Positions 15,856 through 26,189 of a stretch of 26,189 nt of DNA are shown here, piece after piece. Under the pieces are notes generated by a model. It was not told where the DNA came from and did not search any database. It was given only the letters and a program-made list of their open reading frames with translations. Each line of letters starts with the position of its first letter. The first letter of the stretch is position 1. The stretch is from a virus: positions 1-26,189 of the IMG/VR virus record IMGVR_UViG_3300031851_000153, one strand, 5' to 3'. The position numbers and the translations under genes were made by a program.

Positions 15856-18800
15856 ATGGCACAGACAATCAAACTAAAGAGGTCTAGCGTTGAAGGACGC
15901 GTACCTGGAACTTCAGACTTAGAACTTGGCGAAATCGCCATTAATACCTATGATGGTAAAGTCTATGTAAAGAAGAATGATGGGTCTGATGCCGTTGTAG
16001 AAGTAGGTGCAACAAATAACATTACTACAACTTTTCAAGCATACGACTACACAGCTACAAATAACCAAACCACTTTCTCGGGTAGTGATAATAACTCAAA
16101 CACTTTAGAATATAATACAGGAACTCCTCCTGCTATATCCGTATACATGAATGGTATTCTTCTTGATGAAGGAACCGACTATACAGCAACTTCAGGAACA
16201 AGCATAGTATTACAAGACGCGGCAACTACAGGTGACTTAGTTCATATTCAAGCATATAAATCCGCAGCATCTTTCACATCCGACTTTAGTCTTCCCGACT
16301 CAGTAAAAGTACTGATGGGAGACAGCGATGATTTACAAATTTACCATGACGGTAGTCATAGTTATGTAAGAGATGTTGGAACTGGTAATTTAAGATTACA
16401 AGGTACGAATCTTAATTTACAAAATGCAGGTGGAACAAAAAATTATTTAGTTGCTACTAATAGTGGGGCAGTTACATTATACTATGATAACTCAGGAAAA
16501 CTTGCGACAACATCAGCAGGTGTAAACGTTACAGGAGAGGTAGCAATTAGTGGCTCTCAAGTAATTAACTCTAGTGGGGAATGGACAGGTTCTCAAGCAG
16601 GTATAAAAGGAGATAAAGGATTAAAAGGTCAAAAAGGAGAGGAAGGTCCAACAGGTCCAGGAGGAAGTGTTGGTGGTACTGGTGGAACAGGACCTAAAGG
16701 TCAAAAAGGTGATAAAGGTACTGGCGGTCTTACTGGTAGTAAAGGACAAAAAGGTGAAATAGGAGCTACAGGCCCAACAGGTACTACTGGAAATACAGGT
16801 ACTACAGGTGCTAAAGGTGATACAGGTATAAAAGGAACTACAGGGCAAAAAGGTGCTTTAGGTAATACAGGTCCAACTGGTCTAACTGGTCCAACAGGTG
16901 CTACAGGTGCTAAAGGGCAGAAAGGCGAAATTGGTGTTACAGGTAATACAGGTGGAACAGGTCCAACAGGTGGTAAAGGTCAAAAAGGTGAAATAGGTGT
17001 AGATGGTCCAACAGGTCCAACAGGCAGTACTGGTCCGACAGGTTCTAAAGGCCAGAAAGGAGAAGTAGGCGTAACAGGTTCTACTGGTGCAGTTGGTAGC
17101 AAAGGTCAAAAAGGTGAGATAGGTGCTACAGGTAATACAGGTGGCACAGGTAGTAAAGGTCAAAAAGGTGAAGTAGGTGTAGACGGTCCAACAGGCCCAA
17201 CAGGAGGTAATGGTCCAACAGGTGGTACAGGTCCAACAGGCGGTACTGGTCCAACAGGTCCAACTGGTAGTAAAGGTCAGAAAGGCGAAATAGGAGTTAC
17301 AGGTAATACTGGTCCAACAGGTGGTACTGGTTCAGCAGGTGCTAAAGGTCAGAAAGGTCAGAAAGGAGAAATAGGAGTTACAGGTCCAACAGGAGGTACT
17401 GGAGGTACTGGTGGTGTAGGACCAAAAGGTCAAAAAGGTCAAAAAGGCGAAGTAGGAGTTACAGGTAATACTGGTTCTACTGGTAGTAAGGGTCAGAAAG
17501 GGGAAATAGGAGTTACAGGTAATACTGGAGGAACAGGCCCAACAGGTGGTACTGGTTCAACAGGTAGTAAAGGTCAAAAAGGTGAAATAGGTCAAAAAGG
17601 AACAACAGGTGGTACTGGCCCAACAGGCGGTACTGGTGGTACTGGTCCAACAGGTGGTACTGGTGCAAAAGGTCAGAAAGGTGAATTAGGGCAGAAAGGT
17701 CAGAAAGGTCAAACAGGTAATACAGGTGGTACTGGTCCAACAGGTGGTACTGGTCCAACAGGTGGTACAGGTCCAACAGGTGGTACAGGTCCAAAAGGTC
17801 AAAAAGGTGAGGGCGGTTCTAAAACAACCTACTCAAGTTTAACAGGGTCTAGTGGTGAGTGGTTTCATATTTTAACTGTAGAAGACTCCCACGGCCCAGT
17901 ATTTGCTTCTTTAAATACGTATGCTCATAGTGGAGCATCATTTACCGCTATAAATGGTTATAATCCATCTGCTACAGGCTCATTAACAGTATTAACTACG
18001 AACTATAATGCCAACGGTAGTTATGCAAATGTATCGGGACTAAGAATAAAAGGTGATGGAGCTGTTGAAGCTAAATTGAATTGGAGTAGTGGTCCTAATG
18101 TAAATCTAGAAATTAATGTAAGTAATGCAGACCAAGCTGCTGTATCATTTCCATCAAGTTTAGCTACAGGAACTTCAACTGCAACTGTTGTAGACTCACA
18201 TACTTGGGGTTCAACTAACGGCAGAACTAGTGGTAAAAGTGCTAATTTTAATGATGGCTATTATGTGGATTTCAACCAAGTCATTAATGGTTCTGGTACC
18301 TGGGTAGGCCCGAGTAGTGGGCTCAAAGGTGCTCCAGGTCCAACAGGTCCAACAGGTGGTACAGGCCCAACAGGTGGTACTGGTCCAACAGGTGGTACAG
18401 GCGCAAAAGGTCAAAAAGGTCAAACAGGTGGAACAGGCCCAACAGGAGGTACTGGTCCCGGAGGTGCTAAAGGTCAAAAAGGTGAAGTAGGCGCTACAGG
18501 TTCAACAGGTGGTACTGGTGGTACTGGGGGTACAGGTCCAAAAGGCCAAAAAGGTCAAACAGGTGGAACAGGCCCAACAGGAGCTAAAGGTCAAAAAGGT
18601 GAAGTAGGTGGAACAGGTTCAAAAGGTCAAAAAGGTGCATCTTACACTAATCAAGCAATCTCTTCTGAAGCAAATACTCATTATCTCGGTGGTATAAAAA
18701 TAGCGGCAGAAAACACTGCGCAAAACTATATTGCTTTCTCAGGAACAACAGGTGACCAACCAGGTAACTATAACCACTCTTATATTGGTGAACACATTTA

Positions 18801-20496
18801 CAGTGGCTCAGAAAGTTCTGAATTAGTTTTAGCTAAGTACAATGATATTGAAGGTAGTGCTGGGTCAGACAGAATTAGAATGATTGGTAATAATATTCTG
18901 TTTGATACATATCCAGCAGTTATTACACCATCTACAGGTGCTTCACTACAATCAGCGGTAGGAACAGGAAGTCCTACAACTAGAATGAGAATACGCCAAA
19001 ATGGCGACATTGAGGTTGGTGGCAGTAAATTTATAGACTCAAGCCGCAACCTAAGCAACATTGGCACTATCTCTAGTGGAGTAATAACAGCAACTGGTGG
19101 TAACTCTACAAACTGGAACACAGCTTACGGTTGGGGTAACCACGCTTCTGCTGGCTACAGCACACCTACTGCTAGTGAAACACTTTCAGGGTTTAAAACC
19201 TTTACCAGTGCAAGCGGGATTAAATATTACGGAACTACAGCCTCACCTTTATGGTTAAGCAGATCTAGTGGCACCAATGTAAATATTCGACTAACAAGTG
19301 CGAGTGTTGGCACAACTTATGTAGGGCAAGGAGGGTCTGCTGGAACTTTAAAAGTAGGCACAAGTGCTGATTTGATAGGTGCTGGTAATACAGTTTGGCA
19401 CACAGGCACCTTAACAACTACTAACAAAGCCAATTACGATACTGCTTATTCAAATGCTAGTCAGGCGTTGGGTACAAGTTCAACTCCACAATTTAGTCAA
19501 GTTAAAGCAACATCAAATACAGATGTTACGGGTTATCAGCTAAGATCAAACTTGGAAGTTATATCTGGAGAAAGTTGGTGTACAGCTTTTTATAATTACA
19601 ACTATAATGATGGTGCGCTTTTCTTAAGAAGAAACGCCTCAGATACTGCACTGGCACATTTTCATATCTCTGGGTATAACAACCCAGGGTACGCAGGACA
19701 TACTGATGGTGATGGAATGGTTACTTTGACAAGAAGTACATCTGGCAAAGCTGGAGGAAGTACTTACGCTGGGACAGGTTTACAAAATACCTCGGACTGG
19801 TCTCGTTGGGTTAAAACTGCAGATAGGACTATATTTGAAGATGGTGATGATAAATGGCAATTTGGAGTAGATGGAGATGCCCCACAAATTACTCTAATGT
19901 ATGACGACCATACATCAGGCCCTGTTTGGGACACAGCAATTGAAATTGGAAGAACAAATGAACTTTCACATGGAACAGGGGCACCTAATTCGGTAGCGAC
20001 TGGTGGTTACGGAATGAGTGCTAAAGGAAACTCTGATGGAGCTTTTTTCGGAATTGAGGAATATTCTTCAGGCAACTATAGACCCGTTATAGCTTGGGGT
20101 GATGACGTAACAGATACCCCTTTTATTATTAGATTTAATGGTACTAGTAAATATACACTAGATTACGCAGGTAACTTTACAGCAGTTGGTAATATTACTG
20201 CTTATTCAGATAAAAAACTAAAAGAAAATGTAGAAGTTATTGAAAATGCAGTAGAGAAAGTACAACAAATTAGGGGTGTTACCTTTACAAGAAACGATTT
20301 AAAAGATAAAGAAAAAAGACATACAGGAGTTATAGCGCAGGAAATAGAAAAAGTATTACCAGAAGCAGTAAGCTATGATGAAGAATCAGATACTAAAACC
20401 GTTGCTTACGGAAATGTAGTAGGACTATTAGTAGAAGCAATAAAAGAATTAAAACAAGAAATAGAGGAGTTAAAACGTGGCAAAGACCAAGAATAG
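15856..20496 (+). CDS. Collagen-like tail fibre with C-terminal S74 intramolecular chaperone
   Basis: 1546 residues; ATG with only a weak AGG 11 bases upstream. The N-terminus ([31 protein letters not shown]) repeats the anchor of the preceding gene product. Residues ~50-245 hold fibre modules ([34 protein letters not shown]). Collagen-like blocks fill 249-656 (136 triplets) and 822-929 (36 triplets), around a ~165-residue globular spacer. Residues 930-1450 are beta-rich fibre sequence, including [16 protein letters not shown]. The C-terminus is a Peptidase_S74 chaperone: [11 protein letters not shown] with candidate catalytic Ser1451, then [23 protein letters not shown], and a terminal helix ([18 protein letters not shown]). 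In this family the chaperone drives trimer folding and cuts itself off before the Ser, so the mature fibre would end near residue 1450. The next gene starts inside its 3' end. Confidence 0.92.
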   Translation: MAQTIKLKRSSVEGRVPGTSDLELGEIAINTYDGKVYVKKNDGSDAVVEVGATNNITTTFQAYDYTATNNQTTFSGSDNNSNTLEYNTGTPPAISVYMNGILLDEGTDYTATSGTSIVLQDAATTGDLVHIQAYKSAASFTSDFSLPDSVKVLMGDSDDLQIYHDGSHSYVRDVGTGNLRLQGTNLNLQNAGGTKNYLVATNSGAVTLYYDNSGKLATTSAGVNVTGEVAISGSQVINSSGEWTGSQAGIKGDKGLKGQKGEEGPTGPGGSVGGTGGTGPKGQKGDKGTGGLTGSKGQKGEIGATGPTGTTGNTGTTGAKGDTGIKGTTGQKGALGNTGPTGLTGPTGATGAKGQKGEIGVTGNTGGTGPTGGKGQKGEIGVDGPTGPTGSTGPTGSKGQKGEVGVTGSTGAVGSKGQKGEIGATGNTGGTGSKGQKGEVGVDGPTGPTGGNGPTGGTGPTGGTGPTGPTGSKGQKGEIGVTGNTGPTGGTGSAGAKGQKGQKGEIGVTGPTGGTGGTGGVGPKGQKGQKGEVGVTGNTGSTGSKGQKGEIGVTGNTGGTGPTGGTGSTGSKGQKGEIGQKGTTGGTGPTGGTGGTGPTGGTGAKGQKGELGQKGQKGQTGNTGGTGPTGGTGPTGGTGPTGGTGPKGQKGEGGSKTTYSSLTGSSGEWFHILTVEDSHGPVFASLNTYAHSGASFTAINGYNPSATGSLTVLTTNYNANGSYANVSGLRIKGDGAVEAKLNWSSGPNVNLEINVSNADQAAVSFPSSLATGTSTATVVDSHTWGSTNGRTSGKSANFNDGYYVDFNQVINGSGTWVGPSSGLKGAPGPTGPTGGTGPTGGTGPTGGTGAKGQKGQTGGTGPTGGTGPGGAKGQKGEVGATGSTGGTGGTGGTGPKGQKGQTGGTGPTGAKGQKGEVGGTGSKGQKGASYTNQAISSEANTHYLGGIKIAAENTAQNYIAFSGTTGDQPGNYNHSYIGEHIYSGSESSELVLAKYNDIEGSAGSDRIRMIGNNILFDTYPAVITPSTGASLQSAVGTGSPTTRMRIRQNGDIEVGGSKFIDSSRNLSNIGTISSGVITATGGNSTNWNTAYGWGNHASAGYSTPTASETLSGFKTFTSASGIKYYGTTASPLWLSRSSGTNVNIRLTSASVGTTYVGQGGSAGTLKVGTSADLIGAGNTVWHTGTLTTTNKANYDTAYSNASQALGTSSTPQFSQVKATSNTDVTGYQLRSNLEVISGESWCTAFYNYNYNDGALFLRRNASDTALAHFHISGYNNPGYAGHTDGDGMVTLTRSTSGKAGGSTYAGTGLQNTSDWSRWVKTADRTIFEDGDDKWQFGVDGDAPQITLMYDDHTSGPVWDTAIEIGRTNELSHGTGAPNSVATGGYGMSAKGNSDGAFFGIEEYSSGNYRPVIAWGDDVTDTPFIIRFNGTSKYTLDYAGNFTAVGNITAYSDKKLKENVEVIENAVEKVQQIRGVTFTRNDLKDKEKRHTGVIAQEIEKVLPEAVSYDEESDTKTVAYGNVVGLLVEAIKELKQEIEELKRGKDQE
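16558..16608 (+). repeat. VINSSG-x-W adapter, copy 1 (first fibre, before collagen block 1)
   Basis: Encodes [17 protein letters not shown], directly before the first Gly-X-Y block. Further copies lie at 18277-18327 ([17 protein letters not shown]), 20636-20686 ([17 protein letters not shown]) and 23393-23443 ([17 protein letters not shown]). Each is joined to a collagen block in the same way. Confidence 0.85.
16600..17823 (+). repeat. Collagen-like block 1 of the first fibre, 136 Gly-X-Y triplets
   Basis: Uninterrupted Gly-X-Y over 408 residues. A cassette [11 protein letters not shown](I/V) G(V/A)T GNT recurs; QKGE occurs 14 times. Pro appears mainly as GPT, with Thr in the Y position. Bases 17725-17796 hold four tandem copies of an 18-base unit (GGTGGTACTGGTCCAACA and close variants). 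Confidence 0.95.
18319..18642 (+). repeat. Collagen-like block 2 of the first fibre, 36 Gly-X-Y triplets
   Basis: Uninterrupted Gly-X-Y over 108 residues after the spacer domain. Bases 18355-18408 contain three copies of the same 18-base unit seen near 17725-17796, showing that the two blocks share a repeat ancestor. Confidence 0.95.
20464..20469 (+). promoter_or_regulatory. Ribosome binding site GAGGAG setting the GTG start of the second fibre
   Basis: GAGGAG lies 7 bases before GTG 20477, both inside the last codons of the first fibre gene. The reading frame opened by this GTG continues without a stop to the end of the window. Confidence 0.7.
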
Positions 20497-23400
20497 AAAG
20501 TTAGCCGATTTCGGGCGAGATACAGCTCAAGCTGGAAGAATTAAGGATAGAGATTTATACTCTGGAGATAGTCTTGTCTTAGATATCCACTCAACTGGAG
20601 TTGAAGTACACGGGATTATTCAGGTTAATGGAGACACAGTTGTTAACTCATCAGGCGAATGGATAGGGCCACAAGCAGGTATAAAAGGAAGCACAGGTGC
20701 AACAGGTAGTAAAGGACAGAAAGGAGAGGTAGGAGCACAAGGTACTACCGGTCTTAAAGGTGAAGTAGGTATTACAGGTAATACAGGAGCTACAGGTCCA
20801 ACTGGTCCAACAGGTGCTAAAGGGAACACTGGCTTAACAGGAACAACAGGAGAAAAAGGTCAAAAAGGTGTTACAGGTTCTGCAGGTCCAACAGGTTTAA
20901 CGGGTCCAACAGGTCCAACAGGAAGTAAAGGCCAGAAAGGTCAACAAGGAGTTACAGGTTTAAAAGGTGAAGTAGGGGTTCAAGGAGTTACAGGTAATAC
21001 TGGTCCAACAGGAAGTAAAGGTCAAAAAGGAGAAATAGGAGTTACAGGTAATACTGGAGGGACAGGCCCAACAGGTGGTACTGGTTTAACAGGTCCAACA
21101 GGTGGCAAAGGTCAGAAAGGTGAAGTAGGAGCTACAGGTTCAACAGGTGGTACTGGTGGTACTGGTGGTGTAGGGCCAAAAGGTCAAACAGGTCAAAAAG
21201 GGGATACAGGTACTACAGGTAATACAGGAGCTACAGGTTCAAAAGGTCAAAAAGGTGAGATAGGAGTTACAGGTAATACTGGTACTACAGGTAGTAAAGG
21301 TCAAAAAGGTGAAGTAGGTGTTCAAGGTAACACAGGTGCTCAAGGAACTACAGGAAATACAGGTTCAAAAGGTGAAGTAGGTGTTAAAGGTACTACAGGT
21401 TCAAAAGGTCAAAAAGGTGAAATAGGAGCTACAGGAGCTGGAGGTTCAAAAGGTCAGAAAGGAGAATTAGGAGTTACAGGTAATACTGGCGGTACGGGTC
21501 CAACAGGTAATACTGGTCCAACAGGTAGTAAAGGAGATAAGGGTCAAAAAGGAATAGTAGGAGCAGGGGGACCAACAGGTGGTATAGGTCCAACAGGTGG
21601 TACTGGTCCAACAGGAGCAAAAGGTCAAAAAGGTGAAATAGGAGTTACAGGTAATACCGGTGCTAAAGGTACAACAGGTAATACAGGTGGTACAGGTTCA
21701 AAAGGTCAAAAAGGAGAAATAGGAGTTAAAGGTGCTACAGGTACTAAAGGACAAAAGGGTGAAACAGGCGGTATAACAGGAATAGCAAACTTTGCAGACA
21801 ATCGTTTATTAACTGCGGCAACTTCTTCTACAATCAATGCTGAATCAGGCTTAACATTCGATGGATCTACTTTAGGTATAAGTGGTGCGGCAGATGAAAT
21901 CTTAGTACTCAACTCAACTGATGATGGTGCTATTTATATGGCGTTTAAAAGAAATTCTGACCGTCACGCTTATGTAGGTTTTGGTGGTGGTGGCGATACA
22001 TTTAATATAATGAACGAAGAAACTGGAGGGACATTACAGTTTGGTACTGCTGGTTCAACAAGGCTTACTATCAGTAATACAGGGGATGCTAACTTCACAG
22101 GAGATGTCACAATAAATGGGTATCTTCAACACTATGATTACTTATACTCAAGACAAAGTTTAAGAGTATTAAATTCAGCTGGAAATGGTTGGCATGACTG
22201 GGCTACAAGAGGTGGCGGCAAGTTTGATCTAAATGTAAATAATATCGTATCAGCAACTATAAACACAGGAACTATCTCTAGTGGTGCAATCACATCCACA
22301 GGCATTATAACAGCAGGTAGTGGGCAAGGCGGTGTTTCGCTTACCCATAATGATGGTTATGGTAATGCAAACGTAACTTTTAACCATAAATCAGGCGTAC
22401 CTGAGCAAAACGGGCAAGCTGCTCGTATAGCTGTTAATACAGATGGAACAGGAACTCAGGGCATTATAGAGTTTGAAGTGTCATCATCAGATGTAACGTC
22501 AGGAACCGCGGTAAATATTACAACAGCAATGGTTTTGGCACATGACTTTGTTGAAATACCGCAATATATATACCATCACAACGATACTGATACTTATCTT
22601 AGATTTACTAGTGATAGGGTAAGGCTTTTTGCAGGTGGTGCAAGTGTATTTGATGGCAGTGGTCAAGACATAAGATTAGGCAATAAGGTTCAAATTGGTG
22701 ATACAGATAGCCAAAATGCTTTTGGATTTTTACAAGTAAACCAAACAGCAAATAATGATGAATCTGGTATAGCTATACTAGATTCAACAAACGCAAGGTC
22801 AATGAGACTTTGGGTAGATGAAACAACTTCATATATTAATTCAGGCAATGGCGGTGGTGCTAGTTTAGTTCTTAATGAAGCGATAACAATTAGTTCTGGT
22901 GGTAACTTAACTGGAGCTGGAAATATAAGAACTGCAGATGGTACTAATAGCTCAGTATCTTATGGATTTACTGGTGATGTTAATACTGGTATGTATAGCC
23001 CTGCAGATTCTGAATTAGGGTTTACTACAAACGGCGGCCAAAGATTAAAACTAGATTCTACTGGTGCTACTGTAACAGGAGACATAGTAGTTTCAGGAAC
23101 AGCTACGCTTTCTGGAGATGCAGCCACAGGAACTAATGCACTAAATATACTTGGTTTAAACAATGGTAACGGTACTGGTATTACATTCTCTGATAACGGT
23201 ACGCCACCCGTTTCTGCATCTGGTCAAAATGGTTATTTAACATATTATCATGGTGATGGTCAGTCTTATGGATCTGGAAATGTATTTATATTTAGTAGTA
23301 GTGAAGCTACTACAACTATTCTTGCTGATGGTAAGTTAATGTTTAAAGAGGGTGTGTATGTAAAACCTTCAAGTGGAACAGGTGCAGGAACACAAGTTAT

Positions 23401-26189
23401 TAACTCCTCAGGTGTTTGGACAGGGCCAAGCACTGGTCTTAAAGGTGAAGTAGGGCCTACAGGTTCAAAAGGTCAAAAAGGTGAAGTAGGTGTTACAGGT
23501 GGAACAGGAGCTAAAGGTCCAACAGGTGGAACAGGTCCTAAAGGTCCAACAGGTGGAACAGGTTCAAAAGGTCAGAAAGGTGAAATAGGCCCTCAAGGTG
23601 GTATAGGGGGTAGTGGTGGAGTAGGTCCAAAAGGTCCAACAGGTGCTACAGGTCAAAAAGGTGAAGTAGGTGCTACAGGTCCAAAAGGCCCAACAGGTTC
23701 AAAAGGTGCTACAGGTGCTACAGGTCCAAAAGGTCCAACAGGGGCTACAGGTGCAAAAGGTCCAACAGGTCAAAAAGGTGCTACAGGTGCTACAGGTCAA
23801 AAAGGTGAAGTAGGTGCTACAGGTCCAAAAGGCCCAACAGGTGCTGCAGGTGCAAAAGGTTCAACAGGTGCTACAGGTCCAAAAGGCCCAACAGGTGCTA
23901 CAGGTCTAAAAGGTCCAACAGGTGCTACAGGTCCAAAAGGTCCAACAGGTGCTACAGGTCCAAAAGGTCCAACAGGTGCTACAGGTCCAAAAGGCCCGAC
24001 AGGTGGAACAGGTGCTAAAGGTTCAACAGGTGCTAAAGGTCCAACAGGTACAAAAGGTCAGAAAGGTGGTGATGCTACAGACGCATCAAGTCTTTCCTCT
24101 GGAACTGTACCACTTGCTAGAATACCAGAATTTTTAGAAGAAAAGTATATTTACTCAAGTAATGATTCCAATGGTGTTTACATGCCGATGGTAAAAGGGG
24201 GCATGTATTCAACAGGCTCTTCTTCAATCACAGGAGCGATTAAAATAAAAGTTCCAAATGCTATGGCCGCCGGCAACAACATGATGAATTTCTTTGTTGA
24301 CATTTATGAGTATGCTACTGGTGAAACAATGACTTTCCGTATTTCTGGATATACGTATAGTAGTCAAACTTGGCATAATGTTTCTGCAATTAATTTATCA
24401 GATAATAACGACCGTGACTTTACTGTACGATTCTATGGAAATGAGAGTAATGATACTTCCTATGTAGCAATTGGTGAAACAAACAGTACTTGGACTTACC
24501 CCCAAGTAATTGTTCGAGATTTTTTTGGCGGATATAACACTTCAGAAGCTGAATCACAAGGAACTTGGGAAGTAAGCTTTGTTACTTCTTTTGATGGAAC
24601 GCTTCGTCATTCACGAACCGACAACTTCCCTGCTAGAAGTGTAGGCGATAAAGGATCCACAGGTGCTAAAGGTCCAACAGGTGCGAAAGGTCCGACAGGT
24701 TCAAAAGGTCAAAAAGGTGCTGCAGGTGCAAGTGTTACAGGTGCGAAAGGTGCTACAGGTGCGAAAGGTGCTGCAGGTGCTAAAGGTGCTGCAGGGGCTA
24801 AAGGAGCTGCAGGTGCTAAAGGTCAAAAAGGTGCTGCAGGTGCAAGTGTTACAGGTGCTAAAGGAGCCACAGGTGGCAAAGGTCAAAAAGGTGAAGGCGG
24901 ATTAACTACAACCAATGCAACTACTTTAGACAGTAAAACTTGGGACTCTTTAGATAAAAATATAGGTGCGCATAATTTTAATGTAGATGCAGGTAACTTA
25001 CAAGGACTTAGATTTTGGAATGGAAGTAACTCTTATAGAATTTCAATGGCAAGTAGTGGCACATCTGGAGCTGGTAGAGTAGTAGGAGAAACTACATCCG
25101 ACTACAATATGTACTTTAAAATGACAGGAGGAACAAATAGAGGTTTTGTTTTCCAAAATGGTACTACTAACGTAGCAGGTATTGACTCAGGCGGGAATGT
25201 ACGTGCGTATAGATACTATGGAAAGGTAACTGCTTCAGGAGATGGACAAGCAAATGTGCCATTTAGACTAGATACTGATTATAACTCTTATATGATTACC
25301 ACTGCAGGTAGTACATGGGGACTATTCTGGGCAGGAAATAGTGGAGCAAGATACGGAACAAATGGTAATGGAGGTCCTGGAAATATATGGGGCAACTCAG
25401 GTAATCCAAATGAATTCTGTTTTGTAGGTAGCGATAACACTGCATGGACATGTTATGGTAATAACGGAAATACTTGGCAGGCTGGTCGAATAACATGTGA
25501 TTCAATATGGCCCGATAAATATGGCACACCTCAAGGTATGGCAGCTCCAAGATATGATAACTCTTTCTATGTTCTTCAATCTCAACATTGGTATGGGCAT
25601 ACAAGTAGTCAAACCCTGTATTTAGGAGAAGCAGGAAACACAACTATTATTAGAGGACCGCTTACAACAGCAGGTATTACATCAAGTTATGGTTTAGCTA
25701 TGACTGGTGGGGCAACAAACTTCTTAATGTATAATAATGCTAATGAGAATCTTTTATATATGAGAGATACATCAGCAGGTGCTATGATTACAACTTGGGA
25801 AAAAACCCTATTTAGAGTAAACAAAGATTTTGTCGCTAATAGTACAGCAACATTTAACGGAGATATATATGGTAAGTCAGTAAACAATGCTCATTCTGCT
25901 CTGTATAGATTTGGAGGTATTTACTTTACATGGGATTCAGATTCTTATGGTACAAACACACATCATTGCATTAGGTCTACTGATGGCGATACTTACGGTG
26001 ACCATATAACGTTAAATTCTTTTGGAAATGTAAGAATTAATTTTGACTCTAACTCAAATGGAACTAACTACTTTAGAATAGGGCATGCAACTACTGGTAC
26101 TGGTAATGTACTATTAACACTAGACGAGTCAGGAAACGGTACATTTGCTGGGAACGTTACAGCTTACTCAGACGAAAGATTAAAAGAAA
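20477..26189 (+). CDS. Second giant collagen-like tail fibre, 3' end outside window, S74 chaperone beginning at the edge
   Basis: I followed this frame codon by codon from GTG 20477 to the last base: at least 1904 residues without a stop. The start overlaps the first fibre gene by 20 bases. The ~67-residue N-terminus ([41 protein letters not shown]) differs from the MAQTIK anchors of its neighbours. Collagen-like blocks lie at residues 68-433, 987-1199 and ~1390-1474. Between them are beta-rich fibre regions ([33 protein letters not shown]; a jelly-roll-like stretch about 1215-1385). Residues ~1475-1890 are a beta-rich distal domain with several Trp and Cys. The last visible residues, AYSDERLKE, match the first residues of an S74 chaperone with candidate catalytic Ser1898, so about 100 more residues are expected. 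Receptor binding most likely involves the region before the chaperone. Confidence 0.92.
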   Translation, partial: MAKTKNRKLADFGRDTAQAGRIKDRDLYSGDSLVLDIHSTGVEVHGIIQVNGDTVVNSSGEWIGPQAGIKGSTGATGSKGQKGEVGAQGTTGLKGEVGITGNTGATGPTGPTGAKGNTGLTGTTGEKGQKGVTGSAGPTGLTGPTGPTGSKGQKGQQGVTGLKGEVGVQGVTGNTGPTGSKGQKGEIGVTGNTGGTGPTGGTGLTGPTGGKGQKGEVGATGSTGGTGGTGGVGPKGQTGQKGDTGTTGNTGATGSKGQKGEIGVTGNTGTTGSKGQKGEVGVQGNTGAQGTTGNTGSKGEVGVKGTTGSKGQKGEIGATGAGGSKGQKGELGVTGNTGGTGPTGNTGPTGSKGDKGQKGIVGAGGPTGGIGPTGGTGPTGAKGQKGEIGVTGNTGAKGTTGNTGGTGSKGQKGEIGVKGATGTKGQKGETGGITGIANFADNRLLTAATSSTINAESGLTFDGSTLGISGAADEILVLNSTDDGAIYMAFKRNSDRHAYVGFGGGGDTFNIMNEETGGTLQFGTAGSTRLTISNTGDANFTGDVTINGYLQHYDYLYSRQSLRVLNSAGNGWHDWATRGGGKFDLNVNNIVSATINTGTISSGAITSTGIITAGSGQGGVSLTHNDGYGNANVTFNHKSGVPEQNGQAARIAVNTDGTGTQGIIEFEVSSSDVTSGTAVNITTAMVLAHDFVEIPQYIYHHNDTDTYLRFTSDRVRLFAGGASVFDGSGQDIRLGNKVQIGDTDSQNAFGFLQVNQTANNDESGIAILDSTNARSMRLWVDETTSYINSGNGGGASLVLNEAITISSGGNLTGAGNIRTADGTNSSVSYGFTGDVNTGMYSPADSELGFTTNGGQRLKLDSTGATVTGDIVVSGTATLSGDAATGTNALNILGLNNGNGTGITFSDNGTPPVSASGQNGYLTYYHGDGQSYGSGNVFIFSSSEATTTILADGKLMFKEGVYVKPSSGTGAGTQVINSSGVWTGPSTGLKGEVGPTGSKGQKGEVGVTGGTGAKGPTGGTGPKGPTGGTGSKGQKGEIGPQGGIGGSGGVGPKGPTGATGQKGEVGATGPKGPTGSKGATGATGPKGPTGATGAKGPTGQKGATGATGQKGEVGATGPKGPTGAAGAKGSTGATGPKGPTGATGLKGPTGATGPKGPTGATGPKGPTGATGPKGPTGGTGAKGSTGAKGPTGTKGQKGGDATDASSLSSGTVPLARIPEFLEEKYIYSSNDSNGVYMPMVKGGMYSTGSSSITGAIKIKVPNAMAAGNNMMNFFVDIYEYATGETMTFRISGYTYSSQTWHNVSAINLSDNNDRDFTVRFYGNESNDTSYVAIGETNSTWTYPQVIVRDFFGGYNTSEAESQGTWEVSFVTSFDGTLRHSRTDNFPARSVGDKGSTGAKGPTGAKGPTGSKGQKGAAGASVTGAKGATGAKGAAGAKGAAGAKGAAGAKGQKGAAGASVTGAKGATGGKGQKGEGGLTTTNATTLDSKTWDSLDKNIGAHNFNVDAGNLQGLRFWNGSNSYRISMASSGTSGAGRVVGETTSDYNMYFKMTGGTNRGFVFQNGTTNVAGIDSGGNVRAYRYYGKVTASGDGQANVPFRLDTDYNSYMITTAGSTWGLFWAGNSGARYGTNGNGGPGNIWGNSGNPNEFCFVGSDNTAWTCYGNNGNTWQAGRITCDSIWPDKYGTPQGMAAPRYDNSFYVLQSQHWYGHTSSQTLYLGEAGNTTIIRGPLTTAGITSSYGLAMTGGATNFLMYNNANENLLYMRDTSAGAMITTWEKTLFRVNKDFVANSTATFNGDIYGKSVNNAHSALYRFGGIYFTWDSDSYGTNTHHCIRSTDGDTYGDHITLNSFGNVRINFDSNSNGTNYFRIGHATTGTGNVLLTLDESGNGTFAGNVTAYSDERLKE
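20678..21775 (+). repeat. Collagen-like block 1 of the second fibre, 122 Gly-X-Y triplets
   Basis: Uninterrupted Gly-X-Y over 366 residues, built from the same GSK GQK GE(I/V) G(V/A)T GNT cassettes as the first fibre. Bases 21032-21086 match 17503-17557 of the first fibre with one mismatch in 55. Confidence 0.95.
23435..24073 (+). repeat. Collagen-like block 2 of the second fibre, 71 Gly-X-Y triplets, strongly basic
   Basis: Uninterrupted Gly-X-Y over 213 residues, with 26 Lys and 6 acidic residues. Bases 23876-24010 contain five tandem copies of a 27-base unit encoding G(P/L)K GPT G(A/G)T. Confidence 0.95.
24644..24898 (+). repeat. Collagen-like block 3 of the second fibre, interrupted twice
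   Basis: About 85 residues of Gly-X-Y in which the phase is broken twice at the same sequence, [13 protein letters not shown]: two extra residues (VT) stand between triplets. The parts on either side are otherwise regular ([12 protein letters not shown]). Confidence 0.9.

Noticed and set aside
16600-21775. Regular short repeats as a possible CRISPR array
   Set aside because: The repeats are in-frame Gly-X-Y codons of 9-base period without unique spacers of constant length.
10131-24898. Repetitive blocks as an assembly artefact
   Set aside because: All blocks keep frame and Gly phase, units vary silently, and each is joined to different globular domains. Collapse of a few copies cannot be excluded.
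23922-24905. Short + strand frames in another phase within the collagen blocks of the second fibre (Val/Gln/Leu/Lys-rich)
   Set aside because: They are out-of-phase readings of the tandem repeat; the in-phase frame is open through the whole region.

Overview
The window is a stretch of a double-stranded DNA tailed phage (or prophage) genome, covering the tail tip and the receptor-binding fibre region. Every supported gene lies on the + strand, the genes overlap or nearly touch, and base composition is AT-rich. The order tape measure, M, L, K, I, J is that of the phage lambda tail tip, which points to a long-tailed siphovirus. The fibre modules (N-termini of the MAQTIK-L/I-KRS kind, beta repeats, collagen stretches, S74 chaperones) are of a style I associate with marine phages, but the host cannot be fixed from this window.

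Layout. 1-3315: 3' part of the tape measure gene, open at the left edge. 3315-6051: M-like minor tail protein, L-like iron-sulfur tail tip protein, a short K-like protein holding only a JAMM metallopeptidase domain, and an I-like protein with a ubiquitin-like N-terminus. 6060-12683: a 2207-residue J-like tip/central fibre protein carrying two perfect collagen-like blocks. 12695-13030: a small unknown protein. 13068-13096: a near-consensus sigma-70-type promoter. 13118-13857: two small beta-rich proteins, probably fibre or tip accessories. 13878-15809: a fibre-like protein with three beta repeats. 15856-20496: a 1546-residue collagen-like fibre ending in an S74 intramolecular chaperone. 20477-26189: a second giant collagen-like fibre of at least 1904 residues, starting at GTG and running off the right edge just inside its own S74 domain.

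How the genes fit together. The tape measure sets tail length; M, L, K and I build the tip and prepare J for assembly; J closes the tip and contacts the host. The downstream genes look like a separately promoted cassette of side fibres or tip appendages. Together J and the two fibres hold roughly 530 Gly-X-Y triplets, an unusually heavy use of collagen-like stalks. Four of these blocks are preceded by the same short adapter sequence, which suggests modular assembly by recombination.

No tRNA, rRNA, CRISPR array, insertion sequence or integrase was seen. No convincing minus-strand gene was seen; the long minus-strand frames mirror the stop-poor repeats. No non-coding stretch exceeds 90 bases.
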